From positions 7,387,967 through 7,451,966 of the forward strand of contig NC_052120.1 in NCBI RefSeq assembly GCF_012273895.1: a stretch of DNA of 64,000 bases, read 5' to 3'. This document shows, piece by piece, positions 38,951 through 50,024 of this stretch. The position numbers were made by a program, and so were the translations under genes. Source of the DNA: Zerene cesonia. Lineage: Eukaryota; Arthropoda; Insecta; Lepidoptera; Pieridae. The notes beneath the pieces were generated by a model. That model searched no databases, was not told the DNA's origin, and saw only the letters and a program-made list of their open reading frames with translations. Numbering within the stretch: position 1 is the first letter of the stretch; each line of letters starts with the position of its first letter.

Positions 38951-40490
38951 GACAGTTGTGGGATTGGCGAAGTTATCTTAATTTTATTTTGAGTACTATG
39001 TAGAGACAGCATCAGGGCACTCGAATGATTTATTAATAAAATCAAATTCTTAAGATTCTAAAAATTAAATTACAACTTATATGTGGTATGTCGTATGTCG
39101 AAAAATTATACGTTTAGATTACAGATTGTGTAAAAATTCCTTTTTCTTTGTATAACAGTTGATTTTCGCTGAAATCTCGCTAAAGCAAGATTAATTTTCA
39201 TATAATTTTACACAATCCCTACGAAAATATATAAAAAACAACATCAAAATTACATTAAACTTATTTTTTCATAGGTTTGCTTTTTTATTTGTTGCTTCGA
39301 TCCACTGCTACGAAATAGATGTAAGTGATTACAGATTTCTTTAAGAAAATATTATTGATAAAATGTAATTACTTCTGCCTCTTAGACTATATCAAGTAGG
39401 GATCTTTGTTGCGTTCACGCAATACCAGGCTAGTTATCCTTACGAGATACGAGTTCAACGAACAACACACAGAATCCTCAAAGCTTTGTGCTTGCCCTGA
39501 ATTCTGCTGTAATGAGGACGAAAAATCACTTTTATCTTCACAAACGATCTTTTATTATAACTTTATTTTGGACAGACATTCATTTTGGCGTTTCTTTATA
39601 ATATCCAACTGACGTGTGTTCGTATTTTGAAATTCAAATTATAGAAATTTCAATATAGACAGGACCAAGGTTTTTATAAGAATTTATTTATGCTCTTATT
39701 ATAGAACATTCAAGGTATTACTTATATTCTCAATTTACTTTTCAAATATTCAAGACGAAAAAAATAATTATTATAAAGAATACTATGACATAGTTAATAA
39801 AAAAATGAAATAAGGTCAAACGTGTCAAGTATAGCGAATTTTAAAACAGCCACGGCCTACATTATAACATATTGTAATCTCATTATAAAGTAGTATACAT
39901 TTATAATCTAACAACAAACAACAAAGTAGACAGAGTTTCAACCATTCGTTTGAAACTTTGTCGTTATGAAGTTAGAAATGCAACAATATAATTACAAAAA
40001 CTTCGGAGTAACTTCCGATACCTACAGCGATACTAGATTTGTTAGAATGTCTAATTGTAATTTAGTACTATAGATATATTTCATCCTACATGCATAGATA
40101 TGAAAGTATGTATTCCTGGTAATTCTTAATTAAATCAAATGTTTAATAATTAGAGACAAACAAGTATCCGGATATTATTAAATGTATGAAAATCATGTAT
40201 TTCAGTGAAGGATAGTCCTTGGTACACACACATGTAGTACAAAAACACAACATACTAAAACAACACACACATGTCAAACCTCCTTGGCTGTATACATGAT
40301 ACGTCTTGATAAGCCTTACATGTAATGAGAATTGCAGCTTGTAATTTGTTGAATTGTATCAACATCCGACAGCAATCCATTTCGTGATTCAATGTTAAAT
40401 ATAACTTACTATATCACTATTCAATCGTCAGGCAAAAAAGCATGCCTCTGACAAACTTCTTACGCATACTAATCTATCAATACTAATTTA
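38951..40490. other. AT-rich non-coding DNA
   Basis: Holds the acceptor-plus-open-frame candidate at 39369-39500 described in the findings. Nothing else is recognised. Confidence 0.45.
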
Positions 40491-40688
40491 TCCTACTAAT
40501 ATTATAAATGCGAAAGTTTTTGAGGATGTGTGTGTTTGTTACTCTTTTACGCAAAAACTACTGAACCGATTGCAATGAAATTTGATAGGAAGATTGCTGG
40601 ACAACTGGAATAACATATAGGCAAGTTTTTATCCCGATATTCGTTCGGGATACGGACTTACGCGGGTGAAACCGCAGGGCGCAGCTAG
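40491..40688 (+). mobile_element. Intact non-autonomous Helitron (198 bp)
   Basis: The best preserved copy. TCCTACTAATATTATAAATGCGAAAG follows a host A, and GGCGCAGCTAG is followed by a host T. Near the 3' end GCGGGTGAAACCGC forms the terminal hairpin. The interior has CTACTGAACCGATTGCAATG and TTGCTGGACAACTGGAATAACATATAGGC. It has no coding capacity and serves here as the reference for the copies at 26037-26253 and 32722-33049. Confidence 0.92.
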
Positions 40689-40789
40689 TATTATATATTT
40701 CTAATAAACTGCCAGATTTTTATTACCCACTGTATGAAACAAAAAGTACGTTAATTACCTGCTATGATGATATAAATTGTCTCATTTTT

Positions 40790-41789
40790 NNNNNNNNNNN
40801 NNNNNNNNNNNNNNNNNNNNNNNNNNNNNNNNNNNNNNNNNNNNNNNNNNNNNNNNNNNNNNNNNNNNNNNNNNNNNNNNNNNNNNNNNNNNNNNNNNNN
40901 NNNNNNNNNNNNNNNNNNNNNNNNNNNNNNNNNNNNNNNNNNNNNNNNNNNNNNNNNNNNNNNNNNNNNNNNNNNNNNNNNNNNNNNNNNNNNNNNNNNN
41001 NNNNNNNNNNNNNNNNNNNNNNNNNNNNNNNNNNNNNNNNNNNNNNNNNNNNNNNNNNNNNNNNNNNNNNNNNNNNNNNNNNNNNNNNNNNNNNNNNNNN
41101 NNNNNNNNNNNNNNNNNNNNNNNNNNNNNNNNNNNNNNNNNNNNNNNNNNNNNNNNNNNNNNNNNNNNNNNNNNNNNNNNNNNNNNNNNNNNNNNNNNNN
41201 NNNNNNNNNNNNNNNNNNNNNNNNNNNNNNNNNNNNNNNNNNNNNNNNNNNNNNNNNNNNNNNNNNNNNNNNNNNNNNNNNNNNNNNNNNNNNNNNNNNN
41301 NNNNNNNNNNNNNNNNNNNNNNNNNNNNNNNNNNNNNNNNNNNNNNNNNNNNNNNNNNNNNNNNNNNNNNNNNNNNNNNNNNNNNNNNNNNNNNNNNNNN
41401 NNNNNNNNNNNNNNNNNNNNNNNNNNNNNNNNNNNNNNNNNNNNNNNNNNNNNNNNNNNNNNNNNNNNNNNNNNNNNNNNNNNNNNNNNNNNNNNNNNNN
41501 NNNNNNNNNNNNNNNNNNNNNNNNNNNNNNNNNNNNNNNNNNNNNNNNNNNNNNNNNNNNNNNNNNNNNNNNNNNNNNNNNNNNNNNNNNNNNNNNNNNN
41601 NNNNNNNNNNNNNNNNNNNNNNNNNNNNNNNNNNNNNNNNNNNNNNNNNNNNNNNNNNNNNNNNNNNNNNNNNNNNNNNNNNNNNNNNNNNNNNNNNNNN
41701 NNNNNNNNNNNNNNNNNNNNNNNNNNNNNNNNNNNNNNNNNNNNNNNNNNNNNNNNNNNNNNNNNNNNNNNNNNNNNNNNNNNNNNNNN
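40790..41789. other. Assembly gap (1,000 N)
   Basis: Placeholder-sized gap. The visible flanks differ, so this one is not obviously spurious. It lies about 100 bp beyond the Helitron. Confidence 0.97.
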
Positions 41790-42073
41790 TTATATTAAAA
41801 ATTATTTTATAGTTTTTAGTTTGATGTGCTTGAAAAGCGTGTTTTTTAGTTTTTTTAAACTATATTTCATTATCTAATACATTTTATTCATCCTATAGTC
41901 TGTACTTATGTGGTCTGTGCAATTTTATTCGAAAAAACTTGTTTCATGTATTTGGCTTAATTATTTTAAATTCGGGCTCCAAACTATACAAAACAGCATT
42001 ATCCAAAAGCTCGGTGAAAAGTACGCTAATTTCTACAGTAATCTCAATTACTCAATTATTCTTACTCCCCTCA

Positions 42074-42126
42074 ACAACGCGTTATCACGTCAATGTACGA
42101 TAAACGATCGATCACGAACGTGTGAT
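42074..42126 (+). repeat. Diverged direct repeat, copy 1
   Basis: ACAACGCGTTATCACGTCAA, then TGTACG, and further on TCACGAACGTGTGA, aligns with 42299-42348 (23 of 26 matches over the first block). Similarity seems to extend upstream into a C/T-rich stretch. No known element is recognised. Confidence 0.55.
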
Positions 42127-42298
42127 AAAAAGATAGCAGTTATAACTCACATTTCACAGCCTCTGTAAACATCACACTTCTATCTTTCTCAGTAGTTTAA
42201 GAATGCAACATCTAACCATGCGAATTAGTAGCATTCTAAAAGCTCTGCGAAGTGAACATCAATTTGTGCAATAATTGCAACTACTCTCGCTCTCCATG

Positions 42299-42348
42299 AC
42301 AACGCGTAATGACGTCAATTTACGCGGCACGACTCACGGACATGTGAC
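42299..42348 (+). repeat. Diverged direct repeat, copy 2, with CRE
   Basis: ACAACGCGTAATGACGTCAA, then TTTACG, and further on TCACGGACATGTGA. This copy has a perfect TGACGTCA at 42310-42317, where copy 1 has TCACGTCA. Confidence 0.55.
42310..42317. promoter_or_regulatory. CRE palindrome TGACGTCA
   Basis: A perfect cAMP-response-element palindrome inside a duplicated segment. A second perfect copy is at 43082-43089. Binding is inferred from sequence only. Confidence 0.3.
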
Positions 42349-43064
42349 ATCAATGTGTCCACGTTAGGTCGGTTATATGCACGCTGTTAACGCAGGAGTG
42401 ATTCCCGCGTTTACGTAAAATCAGAGTACCAAAGTAGGTGCAATGTAGCAAAAGTAGTATACGTGACACGTTTGAGTTAAAATTTCACAGTTAAATGGCT
42501 ACTTGTATTTCATACGCGAATCGTGTATGCGAAATTGAATCTATGCAGATTGATTTAAGCTCTTTTCAAGATTAGCAATGTCTAAAATGTAAAATTAATA
42601 ACTAATTGTAGTTAAAACAATAGAAACAAAGAATAAAACATATCTATTTCGTATCTATAGGGTACATCAGTAATATTCTGCTTCTTGGGAAACCAATAAA
42701 TATTATCTTACTCTACGCCTGAGATATAATTGAAAAGATTAATTACAGTTAATCTGAAGAGGTATGTCGTTGAAATTAGTTAATCAATTATTTGAAAGTA
42801 AACATCGTGCTTAAGTGAAAGTATAGAAAGGTTTTCTATCTTTATCTTTAATGGAAATATTGTTCTCGATCTAAAAATTAGAAAAGAGATATACCTATTG
42901 TAATACATATTATCTTTTACAGTTTACGCTTTGACAGCGCGAAATAAATATTTAAAAAATCGGACATACCCAGATAACGCGATAATATTTCGAAAGGTTA
43001 ATGTGCCCGAGGAAACAATTAGATAATATATATTACACAAGCGACTATGGTCACATTAAGTCGG

Positions 43065-43089
43065 CGTCAATTGATCGTAATTGACGTCA
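43065..43089. promoter_or_regulatory. Inverted repeat containing a CRE
   Basis: CGTCAATT and AATTGACG flank GATCGT (43065-43086), and the right arm forms a perfect TGACGTCA at 43082-43089. Confidence 0.3.
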
Positions 43090-43852
43090 AAGTTTCAGCT
43101 GTACTGTTAAAGGCGCTTACTTAACTAAAGAATTATTTTCGACACGATTATGCCCTAATGGGCTATTGCGACAACTAAAACTTTTAAGGCATAAATCATG
43201 GCTTAATTTACGTATTGATTTAAATGATTATATATTTGTATCGTAATTTATTAAATTAATGCAAAACTCTAAAGTTCATAGGTATGTTTATCGCTTATTT
43301 ACACTGAAAACAAATAAGTCACAATGTATCGTTGGTACTTTCATGTAGAAAAAGAAATAGCAATAAAAGAGTACTACAAGATTAAAAGTGATTCTTTATT
43401 AGCACCCAATGCGAGCGTGTTCCAAACTACAACTTAAAATTATCTATTAAGTGTAACCATCAAAGTTTCTAAAGAACAGACGTTACTGTTCTAGCTAGAT
43501 TAATTCGCAAACTGTCGGAGTACACTCATGGTCGCAAATTATAAAGTTTCACCTCGACTAATGGTGTCGAAGTGGATCGTGTAACGCATCCGCGGTAGTT
43601 TTGCATTTAACTTCATTGGAAGATTACATTATGGTATTATGACTTTCAAATGGCTTACACCAAATTAGTAGGTCATTAATATTTGTTATGACACATAACT
43701 ATAAATACGAAATCATAATTATTCAAATCATCAAATCCATTGATTATATTCACTAGCGATTTCTCGACTTCGTACTGGTGCAATTTTATGTATTTTATAT
43801 ACATATGAACCTTCTCTCTAAACCACTCTATTCAAATATCTAACCTTTCTTT

Positions 43853-43950
43853 TTTTAGTCGGTTAAAAAAGCGCATCAAAATTCGTTGCGCGATCCATGC
43901 ATACATACGGACAGACAGCGGGAAGCGACTTTATTTTGACTATGCAGTGA
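43853..43950. repeat. Decayed lepidopteran dispersed repeat
   Basis: TTTAGTCGGTTAAAAAAGCG, GCGCGATCCATGCATACATACGG, ACAGACAGCGGGAAGCGACTT resemble a dispersed repeat I recall from lepidopteran genomes. Its class is uncertain, and no terminal CTAG or poly-A is visible to define the ends. Confidence 0.4.
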
Positions 43951-44422
43951 TTATACATACTATTTAAACTATCTTTGGTTATTAATAGTTTTTTATTGGA
44001 AATATTTTTAATCAATTACAATTAAATACGTCGGCATATTGGTAGATATGTACTATGGTAAAGTGAGGTCGGGTTTACGATGGGCAATTTGATTTTATTG
44101 CTAGAAGCTAGTAGAGACCAATAACCTTATATTCGTAATATTTCAAGGATGTGAAGCAAAAGTTTTCATATTTATATGAATGTCTAGAAAACTTATTTTA
44201 TGTAATACCCCGCGCTATGTTTTGTCTTAGGATTGTTGCTGGAATGCCAAATACATTGTTATTTTCGATGGGATTGTGCTTGCGTAATTTTTGTTTCAAA
44301 ATTTAAATTTTGTTCAAAGAAAGAACTGTTTCATAATATTATTTATATATTGTATTCATAATATGAAATTCGCGTATCGTATACATAATTTTTTTTAAGT
44401 TACCTGTACAATTTTTGTTGAA

Positions 44423-44579
44423 GAGTAATAAAATAAGAAATTTTTGAAAGAATAGAAAAAATTTATCACGAGGCAGGATTCGAACCTGCGTATCTTGCCT
44501 AACCGTAGCAACGCCTAGCCTCTCGGCCACCCGTGATCCTGCCACAGTAATCGAATTTCTGCTGCGAGTAATAAAATAA
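44423..44579 (-). mobile_element. tRNA-Ser-like SINE copy 1 with 14-bp TSD
   Basis: Direct repeats GAGTAATAAAATAA at 44423-44436 and 44566-44579 flank the element at 44437-44565 exactly, a typical target-site duplication made by LINE machinery. On the minus strand the element reads a short lead (GAAATTCGATTACTGTGGC), a tRNA-like body with A and B boxes, a T6 run, and the tail CTATTCTTTCAAAAATTTC. It lacks the head present in copy 2, so it is 5'-truncated. Copies 1 and 2 are nearly identical across about 125 bp, suggesting recent origin or local duplication; the different TSDs argue for two insertions. Confidence 0.85.
44465..44536 (-). pseudogene. tRNA-Ser-like body (SINE copy 1)
   Basis: 72 nt fold as a tRNA: acceptor TCACGGG with CTCGTGA (one G-U), a 3-bp D stem GCC/GGC, anticodon stem TTGCT/GGCAA, and T arm GCAGG-TTCGAAT-CCTGC. 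The A box TGGCCGAGAGG and B box GGTTCGAATCC match Pol III consensus, and the A-box region is that of tRNA-Ser. The anticodon loop ACGGTTA has C instead of the invariant U33, and no long class II variable arm remains. It is therefore a SINE promoter rather than a functional tRNA. Confidence 0.8.
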
Positions 44580-44685
44580 TAAATAAAACCTATTTATACG
44601 TCTGTCAGTCTGTTCGTTCTGGTCAATCTAAAACTAACGGCCAAATTAACTTTGATGGTACATTAAAGGTATAAAGGTATAATGT

Positions 44686-44867
44686 TGAGAAATTTTGAAA
44701 GAATAGAAAAAATTTGATCACGAGGCAGGATTCGAACCTGCGTATCTTGCCTAACCGTAGCAACGCCTAGCCTCTCGGCCACCCGTGATCCTGCCACAGT
44801 AATCGAATTTCTTCTACTCTTTCGGTTTCATGTGCCTAAATTTTTTCTATTCTTTCAAAATTTCTCA
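44686..44867. repeat. Perfect 30-bp inverted repeat around tRNA body
   Basis: Arms 44686-44715 (TGAGAAATTTTGAAAG...) and 44838-44867 (...CTTTCAAAATTTCTCA) are exact reverse complements separated by 122 bp that contain the tRNA-like body. Looks like a MITE, but the outer direct repeats at 44672/44903 show that the mobile unit extends beyond the right arm. Confidence 0.9.
44717..44788 (-). pseudogene. tRNA-Ser-like body (SINE copy 2)
   Basis: Same 72-nt fold and same Pol III boxes as the body in copy 1, with the same C33 defect. A T6 run on the minus strand (plus-strand A6 at 44707-44712) follows four nucleotides after its 3' end and would be expected to terminate Pol III before the conserved tail. 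Confidence 0.8.
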
Positions 44868-44917
44868 TTTATAAAGCATTTCAATGCTATAAAACTAAAA
44901 ATTAAAGGTATAATGTT

Positions 44918-47900
44918 TTTAGGAAAAATGCATCACATTTTATAACATGAAATAAATACAACACTTTATTTACTTAAAAACCTTATTCACACCTTGCATT
45001 ACAAATTCTCTTAATGAAAATATATTCAAGTATTATCATAAACAAAAAGTCGGGGTGCAAAAAGTTTTCATCACGTTGGTCAAATTAAACGAAATTCCTA
45101 TTTGAACATTGTTTTGTTTCTTCTATAATCAACATCCTGAATCGTCATAGTCAGTACCTCCTGATAAGCGTAAATCCACTGACACCATCGCAAGTCGAAT
45201 TCTATTTAAGCGTGATAAAAAATTTAACAAAAACCAATGGGCACTCATGCTTCACGTTTTGGTTAACTAGCATTTTAACTAAATTAAATGGAATACCAGT
45301 GGGATAGTGATTTACTTGTTGAGTTTTGCTATTTAAAATCAAGTGTAATGGTACGACTATCTAATAAAATTGTCTTATTATCATTAACCACTGCTAAGTG
45401 GTATTATCAGGAAAAATAAATGTTGATATTTTATAGGCTTTTTTTTTCAAACTATAACGGATGCAATACGGCTGGAAATAATGGACACTGTATGTAATGA
45501 AACAGTATTTTTCCGAAATCATGTATGAGAACGAAATACCGCTATGATCCGACGTAATGAGCTATCGGTACACAGATAAACACGTGAAGATTGCGGTCGA
45601 TTACTGCCCTAGCAAATTTACAGTACCCTTTTATTTTACGGCATAACATAATGAATTCTAAAATTTTATGATTTTCTCTTTTGATAATAAATAAATTAGC
45701 TTTAGGTTTTTACATAACCAAAAAAGTAAATAACGATTCAATTGGCATGTTACATCCTTGTTTATACATATTCTTTTAAAATCTCCATTTAAAGTAGCAT
45801 AACTATATAAGTGCCTAAACAAATGAACGACCATTATAAACTTATATTTACATAACGGGTGTATTGACGCCGGACCACGCCTCGATTCGCTATCTATTTC
45901 AGACCTTTATTCGAACCTAAAAGGAAATGCTACCACCGATCCGAGTGTGAAATATAACAAGCCCATTACCTTACAGTTCTAGATGTTTACATTGATTGAT
46001 GTGGTATAAAGGACAAATGCTGTAGTCGTGATCTTCGAGCTTTCACTACACCACGCCTCCAGCCACGGCTCACATTGCATAATTGTTATTTTGACATACT
46101 GGGGCATATTCGAAAGCAACAGCGGTCGATCACATTGTCATAACGTCTCATTAGTAAAAAAACAATGTCTTATAGCAGATAGTAAAGTATAAAAGTTTTG
46201 GAAATCGTTTAAATAAATAAGAATACATAACATACACTCAATATTTGTATACCATACTATATTACTGTTAATTTCTAAAGATGTCATTAATTAAGTTTCG
46301 CTTTAATTAGCTTTGTTTAATGACATTAACATTATAACTCTCTTGTTATACTTATTTTATAACTTCTTAAAAAATATAAACTAATTATATGATCGAAATT
46401 TACACCAAAATTTCATACTATGAATAAAACTTGATTGCGAGACAAATTGCAAAATAAATTTGTAATTTACCTAACCCGTATCGATTACTTGCGATCCTTT
46501 TTTAATTTTCACAATAAACTAAAAATTTTCGTCCAACAGTTTCTCCTTATAAAGTTTTATTCAAAATTATCCTCATAGAATGGTTGATAAAATACGGGAA
46601 CAATGCAAGCTTTTAAAGAATGATTTTCCGAAACTGTTATACCTACCCCGTAATATAAATTCAAACTGTTTTTGTTTGTAGGTGAGTCAAACGAAAAACA
46701 TTTTTCCCTTCGAGTTGTTTGTATTGGTGACCCATTTATTAAAATAATAAAACTTTGTCTATAAAATAACCGAACCGTTTTTTTTTTATTCGAGTGTCTC
46801 TTATTTGTTATATTTGTGTGTGTTATTTCAAAAAACTCCAACACCCGACCCAGGCGCGAAGCACCGCTTAGACGTTCCAGAACTTCTCAGTAAATCACAT
46901 TCCAAATTAATTTAAAGACAGTTGAATCCACGACGTAACGATGTCGTTAAAAAACAAACAGGCTTGTTAATCAACCCGCCTGGCGTTTATTAGAGCCTTA
47001 CAACGATCAGCATCCAAGATTACCTCGAATTCAACAAACTGTACCACTTGCGCTGTCGTGTGAAATGTCATTAGGAATGTAACCACCGCTCATTACGAGA
47101 ACTAAAGCATTTTTAAAACAAGCCCCGGCGCAACGAGATTATTTCGCTTGTAAAATGTGAAAAATTCCATTTATTTTCGTCTTCGTATCTTTGAAATGCC
47201 TTTAATCAGTCGACCATAGTTTTTTATTTAATCAACCTCATTTTAACCATTATCTCCATTTAATTAGTTAATTATCTATAACTTAGTAGTGTCCTACGAC
47301 GTTTTAAACGTATGTTAGTACGATATATCAGAGGTAAATGGCATAAAAGCAAAAACCCAATTGACTTATCTTAAATGCTCGGTATTGTTAACATTTAGTT
47401 CGACTGTGAATTGTTTTATTATCAATACAATGAACAATTAATTGTATGGCTGAACAGTTGTCATAAATAAATTGCGTAGGCGTGGTTATTAGAAATCTCA
47501 CTATGATACTAGTTACTATTACCTAATCTGTGATAATACATTACAAAACTTTGCAGTTATGGTTCTTGTGGAGTGTTTTACCTCTGAGAATATATCAAAA
47601 ATAATTTTAATTTTAACTGTAGAATTAGTCGTATTTTGAAAATGTCTTGAAAATAAAGCTATAAGAAAAATATTAAGATCCATTTATTTAGCATTAGGAC
47701 TCTAGCATTGATATTAGAATTACTAGAAAACTGTGTTTTGAACAACACCTACATGGTCTATTTGGCAGCTAAATCAATAATTTCGTAGTAGTATGAACAA
47801 ATTTATGATTTTGTGTCACAAAACTGTACAAGGTAAGAAAAACATGAAACCTATTTACAACAATGTTTGTTTAGTGTTTGTTCGTAGACAGTGTGCGTGG

Positions 47901-48285
47901 GATAGAACATGTATATTTTCGGTATTATGAAACTCGCAGATGAAAGTTCGGAAAGGAAATAATAAATTTATATTATTCTCCATTCTTATTATTCTCCAGG
48001 AGCACCAATTTCTCAAGATTTTGCGAATATATTCAAGGAACCCACGCACATATTTGGCAGTTTCTCAAAAGCCCATAAAATATGAGTATACTCATAATCG
48101 AAATAGATAGAACTTCTATTTAAATTGAAATATGCTCACTTATTCATACGTATTCATTCCGAAGATGCAAGAAGTCCATGTCATTCTATTAATTCGACGA
48201 TCCCAAGCTTACCCCACACATCTAAATCTGTACATGCAATAAGTATTAAAGAACTAAACTTTTACATCGAATCTCATTTCAGACA
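44918..48285. other. AT-rich non-coding DNA
   Basis: No exon, RNA gene or repeat family recognised. Confidence 0.5.
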
Positions 48286-48420
48286 TCTATACTAATATCA
48301 TAAAGAGGAAAGATACATATTATGTAAGTATGTTCTAATGTTTTCACCATTAAAAAGCTGTAACTTTACTGTTTGACATAAGCTATATATATTCCACACA
48401 CGAGGCCGGGGCGAAGCTAG
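48286..48420 (+). mobile_element. Non-autonomous Helitron (135 bp)
   Basis: Starts TCTATACTAATATCATAAAGAGG after a host A and ends GGCGAAGCTAG before a host T. It is a short, internally deleted member with the CGAGGCCGGGGCG hairpin remnant. Confidence 0.82.
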
Positions 48421-49911
48421 TTAGGTATACATTCAAAAATACCATAAAGCAGAATTTACAAATTACACCGCACATTTAAGCAGTGGTACGAATAAAAACC
48501 TATGAGCAGTTTATGTTTTTCACATTAATAAAGTCGGCACAATAATCTATATTACGTACCAATAAGTATATGTGTTGGTGGGTTGGTTGTTGTAGTTATC
48601 AACGCTTCCGATCCGATAATGTAGTTTTGACAGGCCTCCACAAGTTTACAGATTGCCTGTACTCTGCTTCCCTTTCAGTGTATATTGCCTACGACGTCTT
48701 GAAAAGTTGCTGTAATTTGTATTACCTTTCTTACGATATTGCAACGTAATGTGACTTTTTTCCGATTTTGATACATTTCTATTTCAGGAACACATTATCG
48801 TGCCACTATTATTTTTTCATTAGAATAATGATTTTTTTACAAATATAATATATTTTGTATAAAAGTAGTAATCATACTATATATTCAAGTGTATAACAAT
48901 ATTTTTACGAAGAAAAAAAAAGGTATTAATGGAATTTGATTATATAGAAAAAAAACCTACAGTATCGCCAACGAAACGAGAAAAAAATGACAACAAACTC
49001 AGCGTTACTAGTACCTTTCGTATACAATATTCTCTTCAAAATCATCTGTGGCCCAATAACTCCTGTTGTTGCGTGTTTCATGGTACAGAGGGTACATTAT
49101 ACTCGATATATAAGTACCGAAGTTAGGACCATTTCGTTTGTCTACATTCCTTATCTCGACTAGTTGACGTTAATTAAATTGTCTACATGTTTTATTTTAT
49201 TGAATTTAATAACTCCTAATTTATAAGACTCTATTGAATAACTCCTAATAAATAATATTCATTCAACAGCTCAGGTAACATAAATATTTTCTTTTAACAT
49301 GTATGTGCTTGCCCCACTTTTGAAAAATCATGTACTTGTAAGTTATTAAATTTTAATTACTAACGCGGTACGTGTTTCACTAAAACGTTTAATTTTTCTT
49401 AATTACTTCTAACATAACATAATGTGTCGCTGTAACAAGAGTTACATAACTACTACATAGCAATTTTGGTCTGTATCTAAAATAATATCATCTATAAATG
49501 CTGAAGTCTGTCTATCTGTTATGCTCTCATGGTTATACCACAGCACCGGTTTGTATGAAATATTTATTGAAAATAATTGATGATTCTGACTCAAACCGAG
49601 GCTCTTTTTTTAAAACAGCACGTTAACTTTAACATAATATCATTTTGTACATGGTGTGTACCTAGTTTATAAACTCCAAAGTTTACGACTATGACTACGA
49701 CTACAGATTTAGATGAAATAATTTGCTTTTCTTTAGTAGTTTAATAGTAGACGTATCCGGTATTCTTTCATCACCAGCCCGACCTATCTGTTCCCAATTA
49801 GTAGGCCTCATGTGAGGGAAATTTGCTAAAACGAAGTAGCTACTGAGTTGATTTTGATGAGACATCTAAAAATTCAAATATAAAGTTTTCGAGCAACGAA
49901 TAAATAACTTT
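48421..49911. other. AT-rich non-coding DNA
   Basis: Contains the decayed Helitron-like stretch at 49488-49620 and a small imperfect duplication of AATAACTCCTAAT near 49207 and 49233. Nothing else is recognised. Confidence 0.5.
49488..49620 (+). mobile_element. Decayed Helitron-like remnant
   Basis: TCATCTATAAATGCTGAAGTCTGTCTATCTGTTATGCTCTCATGG resembles the 5' third of lepidopteran Helitrons (ATAAATGCGAAAGTCTGTCTGTCTGTTACG...). No terminal hairpin or CTAG is preserved, so the 3' limit is arbitrary. Confidence 0.4.
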
Positions 49912-50024
49912 AATTTTTAGTTTTATAGCATTGAAATGCTCTATGCGTTGCTACGGTTTGGCAAAAAACGCGGGTTCGAATCCCGCCACGTGATCCATTT
50001 TTTTTTGTTCTTTCAAAATTTCTC
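49912..50024 (+). mobile_element. tRNA-Ser-like SINE copy 3, internally deleted
   Basis: Begins AATTTTTAGTTTTATAGCATTG as copy 2 does, but jumps from AAATGCT directly into CTATGCGTTGCTACGG in the tRNA body, losing the leader, the acceptor 5' strand and the A box. It keeps the B box (GGGTTCGAATCCC), a T9 run and the tail TTCTTTCAAAATTTCTC. It shares both ends with copy 2, which defines the family termini. No clear target-site duplication is visible. It is more diverged from copies 1 and 2 than they are from each other. Confidence 0.75.

Larger units (their letters stand above)
41790..44422. other. Non-coding DNA with CRE-like sites
   Basis: Contains the diverged duplicate pair at 42074/42299, two perfect CRE palindromes and a decayed repeat at 43853-43950. 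No exon is recognised. Confidence 0.5.
44672..44917 (-). mobile_element. tRNA-Ser-like SINE copy 2 with 15-bp TSD
   Basis: Direct repeats TAAAGGTATAATGTT at 44672-44686 and 44903-44917 flank an element at 44687-44902. On the minus strand it begins AATTTTTAGTTTTATAGCATTG, continues with a 93-nt leader absent from copies 1 and 3, then the tRNA body, T6 and the tail ending TTTCAAAATTTCTC. The leader contains an exact reverse complement of the tail: 44686-44715 and 44838-44867 form a perfect 30-bp inverted repeat enclosing the tRNA body. This is the longest copy and shows the presumed full 5' head. Confidence 0.85.

Noticed and set aside
44465..44536. Functional tRNA gene
   Set aside because: C at position 33, no class II variable arm despite a Ser-type D arm, an ambiguous anticodon, and TSD-bounded dispersed copies all point to a SINE promoter.
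44686..44867. MITE with 30-bp terminal inverted repeats
   Set aside because: The outer direct repeats lie at 44672 and 44903, so the mobile unit extends beyond the right arm; other copies lack the left-hand leader arm.
49912..50024. Target-site duplication around SINE copy 3
   Set aside because: Flanks share only short AT-rich words that cannot be told from chance.
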